From: Psilocybe azurescens
Taxonomy: Eukaryota > Basidiomycota > Agaricomycetes > Agaricales > Agrocybaceae
DNA: 64,000 bases
NCBI GenBank assembly: GCA_023853785.1
Contig: JAJIRX010000798.1
Span: 310,001 to 374,000 of the forward strand
Direction: 5' to 3'
This document shows positions 23,301 to 36,269 of the stretch, one piece after another. The notes under the pieces were generated by a model, which saw only the letters and a program-made list of their open reading frames with translations, had not been told where the DNA came from and ran no database searches. The stretch's first letter is position 1. Each line of letters starts with the position of its first letter. The position numbers were made by a program, and so were the translations under genes.

Positions 23301-24405
23301 AGAGCAGCAAACGCAGATGGAGTACAGTATCCCAATCTCCCGCGCGATGCGCCGCCTGCTCGGGCTCTGGGGTACCATGGGCGGGTCGGACGTATCCATG
23401 AATCACAATGCGGAGCTGGATGAGGTGGATGAGGACTCAGATGTGGTGAGCTGAGGTGTATTTAACTGCTGGATCTGTGTCTGCTGTGGGTGTGGAGGAC
23501 AGAGGGGAGGGGGATGAGAGCTATGTCGACAAGGACACGGACATGGACATGGAGATCGGGACGATCATGGAGGCTGCGCGCTCGCGTCCGGCTCTTCCTT
23601 CCCGTATTTCCCGTCAAACTCGTTGATGCACACAACAACCACTTTGTCATCGACATCAACATCGACCCGTCCTCCTCCGCTTCAGAGGACGACGACACCG
23701 ACACAAATAAATCCTTCGACTTCACAGGCGAGCTCGCGCGGCTGAACGAGTCGGGCGAGTCGGACTGGAGAAGTTTTGTGGAGCAGTTGGAGAATACGTT
23801 CAGGACGCCTGCGAAGGTTGATTTGCGGTATGATTTGGGGGTGGGGTGACACCTGTGCCTGCATTTCTAGGGCATCTCGGTGTGGTCAGTGGAGAGGGTG
23901 ATGAGAGTGGTGGTGTACAGCAGGAGGAGGAAAGGGAAGAGGGTATGACTGCAGGTAGAGTAGATGAGGATGATGAAAGAAGCCCTCTGGATTCGAACAC
24001 CAACATCATGAAGATGAACACCCAGAACCACGTCGGCGTCGTCGATCAGGATGTGCACTCTCAAAACACGAAATCGCACTGCGATATGTTCTCTGCCTCG
24101 GCTTGTAGAATCGCCGACGTTAAGACACCATCGTTGCTTCAAGTCGCCGAGATTATGAGTAGCAGCGACGGTCTTTCGCCCATTGTTAAGCGCAGACTCG
24201 TGTCGTCGACTTCATCCCGCACCTCAGACACGTCGGAGGGCGAGTTGAACACGTCGTTCAGGTTCGGCAGGCTTCCAGGACCGCACGCCGAATCGTCGCC
24301 TTCCTCTGTGTCGAAGCCCAAAGATGCTGCTGTGCATGAGAAACCGCTGACTGTCGGACATCATCCTGCGGCCTGCGCATGCGCGATCGCTCTCTGGGAT
24401 AGATA
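20360..24405 (+). pseudogene. Gene X copy in unit 2 (no start, no last exon)
   Basis: This copy contains most middle exons of gene X. Blocks in order: Ser/Ala-rich N-terminal part with a conserved SGLINDRSCTYANATGG stretch and DQDIGEIVLMKKKS (frame 20,528-20,974); a second exon about 21,220-21,630 with PMPTEEDEENME; a Lys-rich block (KKDGKKKDGKK) near 21,830; an exon after the intron at about 22,150-22,195 with RPDVFRQMSTSSISSLRPY (22,325-22,975); an acidic block (MDMEIGTIMEAA) near 23,540; and SDTSEGELNTSFRFG near 24,225. The initiator region is deleted near 20,360. The last exon is replaced after 24,405 by sequence also found at 34,790. Frames shift several times. The protein looks disordered apart from short conserved islands. 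Function unknown. Confidence 0.6.
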
Positions 24406-27289
24406 TTTTATTCTTTCTATCTTCTTCTCCATCATCCGCCTTCTCTTCTTCCCTCTTTTTTCACAATCGTCATTTTCATACTGTTATTCAACTTTCGCTC
24501 GTTTTGTTTGGAGGCCGTCATAATTACATACTAACGTTCTCGGCCTATTCATGCAGCTCCGGAATCATTCACTGAACGACAGCACAAGACCCACAATCCC
24601 AATCCCCCGCGCTCTTCTTATACAGGCTCGGAGCGTCTCCCTTTTCTGATGCAATCGGACCCCTCATCACCCCAGTCTTTTTCGTCTAGGATTGTTGGTA
24701 CAGTGATCTTTCACAAGATTATTGTGACCGAGGGTGTCATCATGACACGGCTAACATTGGTTTATTATCATTGAAATTGATGATTTGGTAGGTGAGATGG
24801 AGGCTTCATACCCATATGTAATGTCTTCGGTGCGCTTTGTTATGGTTTGAGGGCATGAGTAGGCGTTAAGAAGGTAAGAACTTACTTTGAGGGTCGATAT
24901 GAAGATGAATAGAATTGGCTTGTATTTCTCGAGTCATTAATCTTATAGAGGGGTCGGGTGAGGCTATCAGAAGCTCTTCTCTGAAAATGTCTTGCCGAGT
25001 TCCTACCAGGAACGTAAATCATTCGGATTGTTTACATTCTGAAAGACTATGGGCATTTCAAGTCCCGACGCGGCACGCCCTTGACTAGGCTTGAATATTT
25101 AAATCTGAGTTTAAGTCGGCGCCGATTCTGCAGGTTCAGTGTGATCAGCGCATATCGGGCAGCGAACTCGTATACGCTGGGTCTCACCCAAATTTCCAGC
25201 ATACCACCGTTTACAGAGCATCGTGGTGCGTATTCCTTTCAAAATATGTACGATAGGCTATACACAGCTTCGGATACAGCCAACCGCATCATGTCACGCT
25301 CCTATCTAATTCTCTCTCCGTATGATACTACCACCAACCCCGACCCTCCTCCCTCCTCCTACACCGGCATATGCTGCAACACATACAGCCGCCACAATTG
25401 CTACCAGAATGTGCAGACGCGGTCAAGTTTATCATTAGGAGCTTATAGGGTCAAAACAAAGGTGCGCATCTCACCTTGACATGATCGTTTTGCATCCAAA
25501 CCTTCCACAGGGTTCGGTGTTTGCTTCGTTCCTCGGGACAGGAGGAGGTGAGGTGAATATAGATTGAAATTTTTGAGGATGGAAAACGCAAAGGTGCATA
25601 TTCATTTTTTCGAGTTGCTGTTGCCGCCGTCTGATGAGAAACAGACGCCAGTTCACCCACGAAACATCGACAACATCTGTCCTCTGGTCATCGTCATCGT
25701 TGATAGTGAGCCCGTGTCTCAAAATGGCGGCATCACTCATCTCTGCAGAGCGATGCCACCTATCATCCTTCTGTGCCCATGCCCTTATTCATACGTTTCA
25801 GCCCACGAATCGCTCGTTGAGCCGGCCAGCAGCACACCAGTAGCATAGTGCTGGATTTACATCCTTTCTCCTTACAAGGACCCACGACTCAATGTACGAT
25901 TTAGGCTCCTGAAACTGAAAGCTCTTCCTCAACAATTTCGCTGAGCACTAAGATTTGCTGCATACTGGCATTTCTCAGCACCCTCCTTCCTCGTGCTGTC
26001 ACACACACCAGCGAAATCAACGCAGCGTGTCTTCCACGCAACTGTGATAAATACAAGCCTGTAGGCAGTTGTAGACCTGCTCAAATCCTGCGTATGCATG
26101 ACGTCCATGGTATAGCCAGAAGTTCGTCTCTTTTTCTGACGCACGCCATGAATGGACACTTTGCCCGGATACCAGAAATGCGGAGGTGTTGAGCACGGCA
26201 TGTAGTGTTCGGTATCTCCTGACGAATCAATGGGCCGTCCTCCATGCAATTACTATGTGTAGCTAATTCAGCTTCGACCTTTCGTCTCAGGAATCGTTCA
26301 AACGTGATACAGCATACAGCACAAATAACGCGTCCATCACGACAATCTTTTCCCCCTTACGCTCGCATCTCTCAGGGTACATTTCGATTGGAACTCGGTA
26401 CTTTCCAGAATCCTAACAATGTTTTTTCAATCTTCAGCGTCCCAGTCGTTTCCTGTCTTTTTGACCAACTGAAGAGCAACAGAGACATCAGATCTGGACG
26501 TCGGAGTGGTCTTAATCACACACCCGATTTACGTTTCCAACCTCTCGGTCAGAAATCATTGGAAGCGTTCAATATCGACGGTGCCCGTACGTCCTCTCGT
26601 CTTGTTTAAACTGGTCGCTTTCACTAACTCTAGCTCTCAGACCACCTCTCTTTTCATCTAAATTTGTTCCCTCACATATCGATTTCTACCTGCAAATTTG
26701 ATATACATTGTGGTATGTACATCCCTTACTATTTCGATCCGGCTGTTAATCGGTTTTGTCTTGTAATAGGCTGCATCTACCTTTTGTTCAACCGGTCTTC
26801 CAGGGCACTTCTGGGAGGACGCACGTTGGGTTGGAGAAAGAACGCTTCTCAGCTTCGATATCGACTGCGGCTCTTTGATGGTACATGGCCAAGATTACGG
26901 CCTCTCACCCCATATTTCTGTTAAGTACACTGTAAGGGGAATATAGCAGAAGTCGTTGGAAGAGTGATCTGTAGGTTGATGAAGACGAAAATGAAGACCC
27001 ACGCGTGTCCTGTGTGATTTCCTACGCACGTGCGCAATATGATCTCGTTTCTCGCTGTTAAGCTGGCCCTACATAAATGGCATGTGTAACACAATGATGT
27101 GTTCAGATATAGTTTACGTTCGGAATTTGATGCCTTGAATCATCTGTCAAATATCGGTAAACTCGTGCTTGGATGGCGGTGCTGGCTAAATTCAGACACC
27201 AATATAACGGCGTTCTGTCAGTGTTGCCCTTTCCCAGATCCCCAACTGACACCGGCAGCTCATCGTCGGACATTCCGCTCCCGCACAAT
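24406..27289 (+). other. Unit 2 spacer between genes X and Y, no intact gene
   Basis: The parts match other units: 24,540-25,070 resembles 34,900-35,470; 25,070-25,300 resembles 35,440-35,720 and, inverted, 63,846-64,000; 25,640-26,960 resembles unit 1 4,431-5,749. Short frames occur in both strands but are not conserved as proteins. 27,160-27,289 corresponds to the region just upstream of gene Y (GCGGTGCTNGCTAAATT). Exons 1 and 2 of Y are missing because the sequence jumps near 27,295 into exon 3. Confidence 0.5.
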
Positions 27290-27541
27290 ATCGATGTTCA
27301 ATCGAGCGAACCCATTGAATGGACTCTCGCTTATTTTTGAATATCTTTTTATCACTGCCCTCTTGCTCAACCAAATCCACAGCTTCTCCAAAATACTCTC
27401 AGCCTAACTCTCAGTCGCTGCCATACTATTCTCGGAGTAAAAGTTCGTTACAAAGCAAGATTTTCTGAGCAATATTTCCACTACCTCGAGTCTCTCAGCA
27501 CTGTATCTTTTGCGAAAAATGAAATCTGACCACCTTGCCAG

Positions 27542-28351
27542 ATTTGGGCTCATCCGGGTGTTGCTCAATTTTACACTGATGAGATAGTCGCACTCGAACA
27601 AGTCATCAAAGCTCGACTTGGTCCATGTCCTCAACACTCTCACATTTGCTTCCTTCTAGCCCCTATTATAAATGAAGATCTACCGGCTTTTGGGGGTCTT
27701 GACCCCATTTCTATGCACCAAAATTTGCAAAATCCAAAGTGTATAACGCAGTTAGGAGACCATGTTAATTACCTAACGTTGAGGAATCCTGTTCTTCGTA
27801 AAAACCTTCATAACACTCTACAAGATTGGATTATCTCCAGCCAACAACCAGCCGACATCCCCAGCGTGTATGCCAATGCTGCATTGTTTGCTCTGCGCTA
27901 TATATCAACATGCGAATTTCCATACGCTGTTGGCTCAACTAGATTCGGCCGATCTTGTCATTATTATAGAACTCGAACAAATAGTCCTGCGCAATCACTT
28001 TGGTACCGACGGTCCGTCAACACCGCACACAAAATGTATTACACCAACTATCGCTTTCGCAATTTTGTCCAAAAGGGAGCCTTTGTGGATGCGGAATTTC
28101 ATCCCATGCGATGGTATCAGTTCAATATGGGCGATGGTTTCCTTGCCTATTTATGGGCCATTATGATCCTTCCGCTATTGCTTGACAAATCAGGTTACTC
28201 ACAAGAGTTGATTGCCTATACCCGCCAAGCCAGAATCATGCGCAATAACGACTACCTCAACTTCACATACTCATCGTTGGAACAAGAACGGCGATCTGCC
28301 CAGGTTTCAGTTAAAGCATATCTTAGGAGAGCAGAGGATGGACAGAATTAA
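27542..28351 (+). CDS. Gene Y last exon, unit 2 (NACHT part deleted)
   Basis: An uninterrupted 269-codon frame (IWAHPGVAQFY... to RRAEDGQN, stop at 28,351) matches the last exon of Y in units 3 and 4. A short intron precedes it: GT at 27,503, CTGAC branch-like site, AG at 27,541. Exon 3 lies before that (about 27,300-27,502; FHYLESLST). Exons 1-2, which carry the NACHT domain, are gone. Conserved islands include TDEIVALEQ, RFGRSCHYYRTR, WYRRSVNTAHKMYY, FVDAEFHPMRWY and ARIMRN. I do not recognise the fold; it has no clear membrane segment. Without its 5' part it is probably not expressed as the original protein, yet the frame is intact. Confidence 0.6.
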   Translation: MWAHPGVAQFYTDEIVALEQVIKARLGPCPQHSHICFLLAPIINEDLPAFGGLDPISMHQNLQNPKCITQLGDHVNYLTLRNPVLRKNLHNTLQDWIISSQQPADIPSVYANAALFALRYISTCEFPYAVGSTRFGRSCHYYRTRTNSPAQSLWYRRSVNTAHKMYYTNYRFRNFVQKGAFVDAEFHPMRWYQFNMGDGFLAYLWAIMILPLLLDKSGYSQELIAYTRQARIMRNNDYLNFTYSSLEQERRSAQVSVKAYLRRAEDGQN

Positions 28352-30398
28352 TCACATAGCAGAACGAGACATACTCATATGTGTAGTAGAGTTTCACAGT
28401 ATGTACTGGTTAACTAACTTGAAATGTTAGGTTCTCCACAAATTGTACACAGCTGGCAATTCTTCCAGCAGGGTTTAAGCAACATTTATAACATCAATTG
28501 GAAAAATGTAAGCCCTATGTTGGTAAATGGAGGAACTTCTTTCCAATCATCACCAACGTCTGGATAGCTGTCTTCCTGCAGAGCAGCTGAGCGATAAAAA
28601 GGATTATACGCAGAAGTATCGATGGATAGTCGCGTTGAATGGACGATATATATTATAGAATTAACATAGGGACCGAGTGCCGCAACTTCTGAAGACGAAT
28701 CGAATTATCTTGGGTTGCTTATGCCATAAATTCTATGTAGGCCGGGAATTCTCCTTGGCTTTGCCACTGTATGAGCGGAATATAATTGACGTTGTATTAC
28801 ACACAGTCTGGTACCGGGTTGGGCACAAATAGAGTAAAAGGAGAGACGAAGGGCTGTGTGGATGCATGTTGTATTGGGCATCGCTGTAAGCCTGGTGCCC
28901 CAGTCTTACCACAGCCCCTTTTCCATATTATTTTATCTTCTACATTTACGTACACGTGACTGCGATCCCCAACCTTTTCCTTTGACACCGACTTCTCTTT
29001 CCTTATACACTGTACACACCTGTAACCTGGTCAGTCGTTCAATCAATATATTGTGGTCCTGTCATTCTCTGCATGACTCTCAGTGAGCCCTGTGACTCCA
29101 TACTTTCAATCACCGGTAGTTCTCGACATTCATTGATCTGTTTCTCAATTTTATTTGCAATTGTGGCGGATCAGTGTCGATCATGAATGGCTTCCGTTGC
29201 TCACCTCTTGGCATGGCAATATATACAGAGGATGAGAATCATGCTGGAAAGATGAAGAATGAACGTTCGTCAGTCGGTCATCCTGGTTGAAGCTTGTGGA
29301 CGACGAGAATGAGGATACTTGTAACACGGTGGAAGGCTGCCGGGTACAACAAGCCTCACTGGATGGGAGGTGTTTAAGGTAGCCTGGAAAGAAAGGATAA
29401 AAGGGTGTTCGTTACGTGTGGTAATAGACCTGACTAATACACATAATTTAATCTATGTACGTACCTTCGTTATTTATCCGTAGAATTACCCTTGACCTTG
29501 GTTTTCCAAATCCCTCCGATCAATGAACCCCTGAACGTTTGACATAAAAAACTGCGGTGTTGGGCACATGAAGACTATACTGGAAAGAAGAAGAAGAATG
29601 TTTTCGTTGGAGACTGCTTACTTTACTTCACATTGTTTTTTAGTGCGCTCGTCAACGCCGTCTTCTCCGTATGACGCGTGAATGACCGAGACTGACGCGC
29701 CTCAAACGCGACGCGCAATTCAAATCCCTCAAGCGAGTCGCGACACCAACACAATGCGTCGTTTGGCTCCGCTTTCGTTTACCCCTGCTTCCCTAATCAT
29801 ACTCCCGCCTCGAGGCCGACAAACACGGTCACGTGGTGTTCGCTTTGATTTTGGACGCGCGGGGCATTAGGTTCATTGTTCTCTTCCCTCTCTGCATTCC
29901 CTCGCGAAGATTTGGAAAGTCTTTAGTGAATCGAGGAAGAAAAATTATATGCACATATTGTTCTAGATTTGCCTCGATACGATGGGCGTCTGTGTCTCCA
30001 TCAAAGCTGGAGTCAGTGGGATGGTAAGTATTCTTGGACGCACTTAGAGAAATGCATTGAAGGTGCGTGTACAAAGTTCTAGCGAGGTGGACGCTATTGC
30101 TAACTTGGACGGACGGACGGAGTCCCGAATCCCGATTCCTATTATCCGTAAACAAGAACACCAACAAGAACAATTAGCGCACTGCACGAGTCTTTTACGG
30201 CCTATCGATCGACACGATTCCGAATTGACGAGACTACAATAACTACGATTTCGACTACGATTTCGTTCTATACAACAAAGAAACAACTTATACTTTGACG
30301 CGACCACACGTTATTCGCTTGCTATCTACGACTTTCAACAAGAAAAAGAGCTTTTCAGACATTTAACACGAAAACTCACGAAGACGAAGGCAACGACG
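28352..30398 (+). other. Unit 3 spacer and gene X leader with E-box
   Basis: The 3' flank of gene Y (GCAGAGTTGCACAGTATG-like sequence at 28,390) and the spacer parallel those of the other units. The motif TCACGTGGTGTTCG at 29,829 contains the E-box CACGTG (29,830-29,835), placed 564 bp before the X start codon, after a CpG-rich patch (29,685-29,760). An A/C-rich 5' leader follows. No other gene is visible. Confidence 0.5.
29830..29835. promoter_or_regulatory. E-box CACGTG upstream of gene X (unit 3)
   Basis: CACGTG lies in the conserved context GGTCACGTGGT shared with units 4 (50,227-50,232) and 5 (59,817-59,822). Units 1 and 2 have CACATG and CGCGTG at the same place. CACGTG is the classic basic helix-loop-helix target. 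That it regulates X is inference from position and conservation. Confidence 0.35.
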
Positions 30399-33300
30399 AT
30401 GCGCAGTTCGATTCCACTGCTTTCCAGGACTCCTGTACCCTCTTCCCCCACCTCGTTAACAGGCATCCAACCGCCGGCAGCAAGACCCCCACGCACCACC
30501 CCACCTCTCTTCCAAATCAACAACCACAACACCGCATGCCAATACCACCGCGCTCATCCCCTCTATCCAACTTATCACCGCCACGCCATCCGCGACGGGC
30601 CTCTCCGCTTTAAAGTCGTCGTCGTCGTCCGCGTCCGCGTCTTTTGCGCGGGCCCTGGGGGAGTCGTGGGACGTGGTGGTCCCCACGCCTGCGCCCCTGC
30701 TTGCGCTTCTGCCTGCACACTCGCCTTCTTTGATTGCGCCTAGGACAGCGGCAGCGGCAGCGCTCGGGGACACCCGTTCCAGCAGTGCCATGGCCCGCAG
30801 GAAGCTCGTCACTGATAAATCGAGGCTCAGCGTCCTCAGCATGGGGATGGGGCTCCTACTGCACGTGCTCTATCGGAAGTTTGAGGAGCGCACGAAGAAT
30901 CGGTCGCACATCGTGCTCCGCGTCGGGTTGTCTGAGTCTGCCCTTATCCACGACACGTCGTGCACGTATGCGTATGCGACTGGGGGACAAGGGGACTTTG
31001 AGAGCTACGTTGACCCGAGCCATGTGGACCCGGATATCAGTGAGATTATGCTGGTAAAGAAGAAGGCGAGAGTGGCGCTGGATGGGGTTAGATGGGGTGC
31101 GGGTGCGGGTGCGGGTGTGGATGCGGGTGCGGCGATGGGGGAGGTTGTGAATGTGATGAAGGTGGGCAAGGAGGGTGGTGATTTTAAGGAGGGGCGGGGC
31201 AAGGAGGGCTCGGGGCAGGCAAGAGGAAAGACGGAATAGAAGGAGAAAGAAAGAGAAGTGGTAGACGATGATTGGGCGGTGGAGGAAGAATAAGAAGGAG
31301 AAGGAGAACAGGATAAGTCATAAACGTAGGTCACTTTCACTGTTATCTGGATCTTGCATGGAATTTGAACTTATCTTTGTCTCCTTTAACAGCCGTCAAA
31401 TATATACACGATCCTCACCCGCGTTCGAATAATTCGTCTTTTTCCTTTCTTTTCTTCGTGTCTTCGTTCCGCTGTTGTATCGGATTTGTTCTTGTCATCT
31501 CAGTCATTGTATACGTGCACTCACATATATTCTGTTCTTCACAACTTCAGAACCATTCTTTCCAAAGCTCAATCTCAAGCCCAAAAATCGCAATACCACA
31601 TGTGGCTCAACTCGCCCGACTCGGACATGCTCCTTAACCCCATGTCCACCCCGCCCGTATCCGCATTCACATCTTCCCTATTGGCCTCCACGTCCAACTC
31701 GAACACATACCTACCTATCGCTTGTCCCAGTGCTACAGCCATGGCCACGCAGCCCCCACACTATCCAAGATCGTGTCCATGGCCACCGAGGAAGATGAGG
31801 AGAACATGGAGACGGAGCAAAGATCGTTGGTGTCACAACGGGAACGCGCGGGCTCGGTGACGACTATGAATTCAACTTACTCCTATCATGGAACGTGTTC
31901 GAGTTAGGGAACGCTGAGCTCGACTGCGGGCGGGATGCTCGCGCCGCCTGGGGCGCTTGGTAGTGGCAAAAATGACAATGCAGAGGGACAGGGGCATGGA
32001 TCGATCGCGCGCAGCATGATTAAGAGTATGCGGTAGCTGATTAAGATGGGGAGTCGGGCACAGTTAAAGGGTATGCCTGCTCCTGGTCATGACGATGGGG
32101 GTGATGTGGGAGTGGTGTCTAAGGAGGAGAAGAAGGCAAAGAAGGCAAAGAATGCGAATGAATTGCGGTTCTCGTACCAATCCTGACGATCGAGGAGGCG
32201 ACGGCGGATGGACACGGAAGGCCGGATGACTGGTATGATGTCATTCCGGGTATGAGAGCGGGAGAGCAGGTGTGGGCTCCGAGGAAGTGACGGGTGGTGC
32301 CGCGGAGGAGTTTGGGTGCAAGGCGAAGGAGAAGGCCGAGGTGGATGCAACACCAGTGAAGAAAGCCCGTGTATACCTGTTCATGGAGCACCAACGACAC
32401 CGTTCATGCTCCCACCAGTCGCGCCTGCACCATCAGCCATCAGTAGGGATACCCTCATCGTCATCCGTATCATCTACGAAAGCAACAGCAGCAGCCATCG
32501 GGAACCAAGCAAACACATTTCCTGTTGCGAAGCAAATTGTGCCGTGGGTCACGCTCATGAAAGGGTTCAGCTCCCAGGTACCATGTATGGGTCTGATGTC
32601 TCCATATATCACGACCAGGAGGTGGATGCGGCGGGTGAGGACTTGGATGTGCCGGATGAGCTGATGTGTACTTTGGCTGCTGGATCTGGATGTGCTATGG
32701 GTGTGGAGGGAAGGAGGGAAGTGGTGAGGGGGATGAGAGTTATGTCGACGACCTGGACATGGATATGGAGATCGGGACAGTCATGGAAGCCGCGCGCTTC
32801 TGTTCGGCCCCTCTCTCCCTCCTTCCCTTCCTGCATTCCACGCTGAACTCGTCGATGCACACGACAACCACTTCGACATCGACATCGACCATTGTTCCTC
32901 CTCTACAGAGGACGACGACACGAAGAAATCCTTCGACTTCACAGGCGAGCTCGCACGGCTGAGCGAGTCAGGCGGGTCGGACCTCAGACGTTTTGTGGAG
33001 CAGTTGGAGAATGCGTTCAGGAGTATGATTTTGGGGTGGATTTGGGGATGGGGGTACCGCCTGTGCCTGCATTTCCCGGTTATCTCGGCATGGTGAGTGG
33101 AGAAAGTGATGAAAGTGGTGGTGTGCAGGAGGAGGAGGAGGAAGGAGAAGACGGTATGACTGCAAGTGGATGTGATGGGGCGTTGTAAGCAGCTCCCCTG
33201 GATTCTATGGACTCGCGGACTCGGGACCGCAGCTCGTAGACGTCTAGTTCCCCAGCCTCAATACGAACACGAACACGAACACAAACACTAAGAGCCGCGT

Positions 33301-34011
33301 CAACGAGTCGCATTTGCAAGACACTAACACATGGCAATTCGACACGTTCTCTGCCTCGACCTTGGCTTATTGGGTCATCGACATCAAGCCGCCGAGATCA
33401 CCAGCAGTAGCAGCGGCAGCGACGGTCCTTCGCCCGTGGTAGGCAGACTCAAACTCGCGTCGTCAACGTCGTCCCGCACCTCGGACACGTCGGAGGGCGA
33501 GCTTAACACGTCGTTCAGGTTCGGCGGGCTTCCAGGATCGCGCGCCGAATCGTCGTCTTCTTCTGCGTCGAAGACCAAGGATACTGCTGCACATGCGAAA
33601 CCGCTGACGCTACATCAACCTATCGTCTGTACATGCGCGCTCACTCTCGGGGATAGATATGGACATTGGTATGGCCTCGTAAAGGCACGATGGGCACGAA
33701 GACGATCCACTGTTGAAGTCGATTTATGCGAAGATCGTTGCGGAGCCGCCGCCGCTTGCGTGCCCGTGCGTGGCGTAGGACTCCAGCGCGGACGTTCAAC
33801 GGGGTATGCAACTACAGCGTCAGGCGTCTGCACTCGGGGTCGAGATGATGCAGCAGAAGCGAAGAAACATCTACAAGGCGGCGTCGTTCCTGGCCTCGGG
33901 ATCAATTTTGAGGGCTTCAGCTTGTTCGAGGTCAGGCGGGATTTCGAGGTCCATGATGAGAGACCGCCGTTCTACCCTCCCGCCAGTTTTGTTTCGCTTG
34001 TGTTTCCATGA
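30399..34011 (+). pseudogene. Gene X copy in unit 3 (full span, frameshifted)
   Basis: This copy keeps both ends. The start MRSSIPLLSRTPVPSS is at 30,399 and the end, DFEVHDERPPFYPPASF with stop, at 34,009-34,011. Recognisable blocks: SESALIHDTSCTYAYATGG and DPDISEIMLVKKKA (30,673-31,239); first intron near 31,325-31,390 (GTAGGTCACTTTC donor); exon with SQAQKSQYHMWLNSPDSDMLL at about 31,550; TEEDEENMETEQ near 31,780; a shortened centre near 32,330-32,500, where part of the RQMSTSSISS exon is deleted; an acidic block near 32,750; SDTSEGELNTSFRFGG near 33,480. Changes of frame between blocks and the internal deletion mark it as a pseudogene. Family function unknown; composition suggests a disordered regulatory or scaffold protein, but that is a guess. 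Confidence 0.6.
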
Positions 34012-34374
34012 ACGATTCGCTGACTTTTTTCTTTCTTCTAGCCTGCAGATAATTTGAGGTTCGATCGACCCCGACCTCGAGGTAGACCGACTCCTGGTCC
34101 CGCTTCGGCAAAACGGCCTATCCGAATCTGAAAGACGTTCCCGAATCAGTCAATTCTGGTGTTGACGCCGATGTTTATGTTCTCCTCCAGGGCCCAAACA
34201 GCCACTCTATTCTTACACCACTATGACTCTCCAAATATGCCGCGCCTCCCATCTACTCTAACATCTATCACTTCCGCATGATTGCCTAGCTGCTTTCATG
34301 TTTCAACCGGTATGTCCTTGCACATGACTCCCTGCTTCACCCCTCTTCACGTATCCTTCACGTGTACGCATTCT

Positions 34375-34620
34375 TCACGCCTTGTTAATGTTTTCTTGGC
34401 GATTCATTAGTCCGGTCTTATCTCTCCTTCCTCCTTGGCCGCGTACGCGTATGCAAGAGGGGGTAAAGGAGGCTTCAAGATCTACGTCGACCCGAGTCAT
34501 GTGGATCCGGATATCGGCGAGATTGTACTGGTGAAGACGAAGCCACGGGTTATACCGGATGGAGTGCGGGTGAAGGAGGAGCAATTGGGGAGGTCATGAA
34601 GTGATGAAGATGGGCAGAGA
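34375..34620 (+). pseudogene. X' fragment, unit 3 (5' conserved block)
   Basis: A second, diverged copy of the X block starts about 360 bp after the end of X: YARGGKGGFKIYVDPSHVD, then DIGEIVLVKTKPRV. The same fragment follows X in unit 4 (54,780-55,030). It is cut off after about 250 bp. X' is therefore an older paralogue that accompanies X in the unit, already broken before the duplications. Confidence 0.45.
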
Positions 34621-36269
34621 AAGAGAACAAGGTATGTCATAAACGCAAGTCGCTTTCCTGTTTTTATGATGTTGCATTTTCATGAAACTTATCATGATGC
34701 CGTTGAACAACCATCGAATATATACGCGATCTTCACCCACGTTCGATAAGTGCATCGTCTTTCTTTGGATCCTTTCCATCCTTTGATTTTGCTTCTCCAT
34801 CATCCGCCTTCTCTTCTCCCCCCTTTTTTTTACATTCTTCATGTTCATGCTGATATTCAACTTCCCCTCGTCTTGCTTGAAGGCCGGCGTATACTCATGC
34901 AGCTCCAGAATCATTCACTAAGCGACAGTACAGGGCTCACAATCCCAATCCCCAGCGCTCTTCTTATATAGGCTCGGAGCATCTCTCGCTTTCTCTGATA
35001 CAATCTTGACCCACTCATCATCCCAGTCCTTTTCATCTATGACTGTTGGTACGGTGGTTTTTCACCAGATTATTGTGACCGAGGGTGTCATTATGACACA
35101 GTTAGCATGGGTTTATTATCATTGAAATTGAATATTTGGTAGGTGAGATGAAGGTTTAGTACGTTTAGTACCCATATGATATGCCTTCGATACCATTTGT
35201 TATGTGTCGAGGGCATGAGTAGGCTCTAAGAAGGTAAGAACATACTTTGAGGGTCGATGTGAAAATGAACAGAATTGTCTTATATTTCTTTAGTCATTAA
35301 TTGGGTGAGGTTATCAGAAGCTCTTTGAAAAAAATTTCTGAGTTCCTACCCGGATCGTGAATCATTCGGACTATAAGTCGAATAAATAGACGTGCCATCT
35401 GATATTGTTTACATTCTGAAAGACTGCGGGCATTGCAAGCTTAGTCCTAACGCGGAACGCCCCTGACTGACCTTGAATCTATTATCTGAGTTTGAGACTT
35501 TGAGTCACCGCCGATTCTGTTGATTTGGTGTGCTATGACCAACCACACCTTCTCTCATGCTGATGCTCCTATAGGGACGTCATGATTGGCGCATATCGGG
35601 CAGCGAACTCGTGTCTGCTGAGTCTCAGTAAAATTTCCGGCGTAGCACCGTAGACAGAGCTTCGTGGTGCGTATTTCCTTTCAAAATCTGCACGATAGCT
35701 ATCTGATAGGCTATACACAGCTTTACAATACAGGCCAAACGCGTCATGTCGCATTCCTGTCTAACTGACTCTCCGTATGACACATTTCCTCCATTATGGG
35801 TGTGTCAGATCTAGACAAAAGGTGCGCATCTCACCTTGATATGAACGTTTAATATACAAACCTTCTACACAGGGCTTGGTGTGTGCTTTGTGCCTCGGGA
35901 CAGGAGATGAGGTGAAAACAGATTGGAATTTTTGAAGGGGATAAACGCAAAGCTGCATATTTTTAGAATTGCTGTTGCCGCTGTCTGACGTAACACAGAC
36001 GCCGATTGACGCACTAAACACCGACAACCTATGTCCTCTGGCTGTCGTGATCATCGATAGCGAGCCCGTGTCTCGACTATCTGGTGCGATGATCTAGCAA
36101 GATGCCGACTCCGCCCCACGTTATTGCCATATACCCCAAATGCTCGCAGCGGCTCTGATTTGCTCGATATATCCTCCTTCGCTCATACCTTTTTCTGTAA
36201 ATTTCTGCCCAAGAATCGTTCGTTGAGCTGGCAGCAGCGCACCAGCATCACAACACCGGATCTACATCC
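34621..36269 (+). other. Unit 3 spacer, no intact gene
   Basis: 34,790-35,470 resembles 24,410-25,060 in unit 2; 35,440-35,760 resembles 25,070-25,300 and the inverted segment at the window end. A 61-codon minus-strand frame at 35,569-35,754 (ERKYAPRSSVYGATPEILL) is better than most in the spacer but is not open in the other copies. Nothing else is recognisable. Confidence 0.4.
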
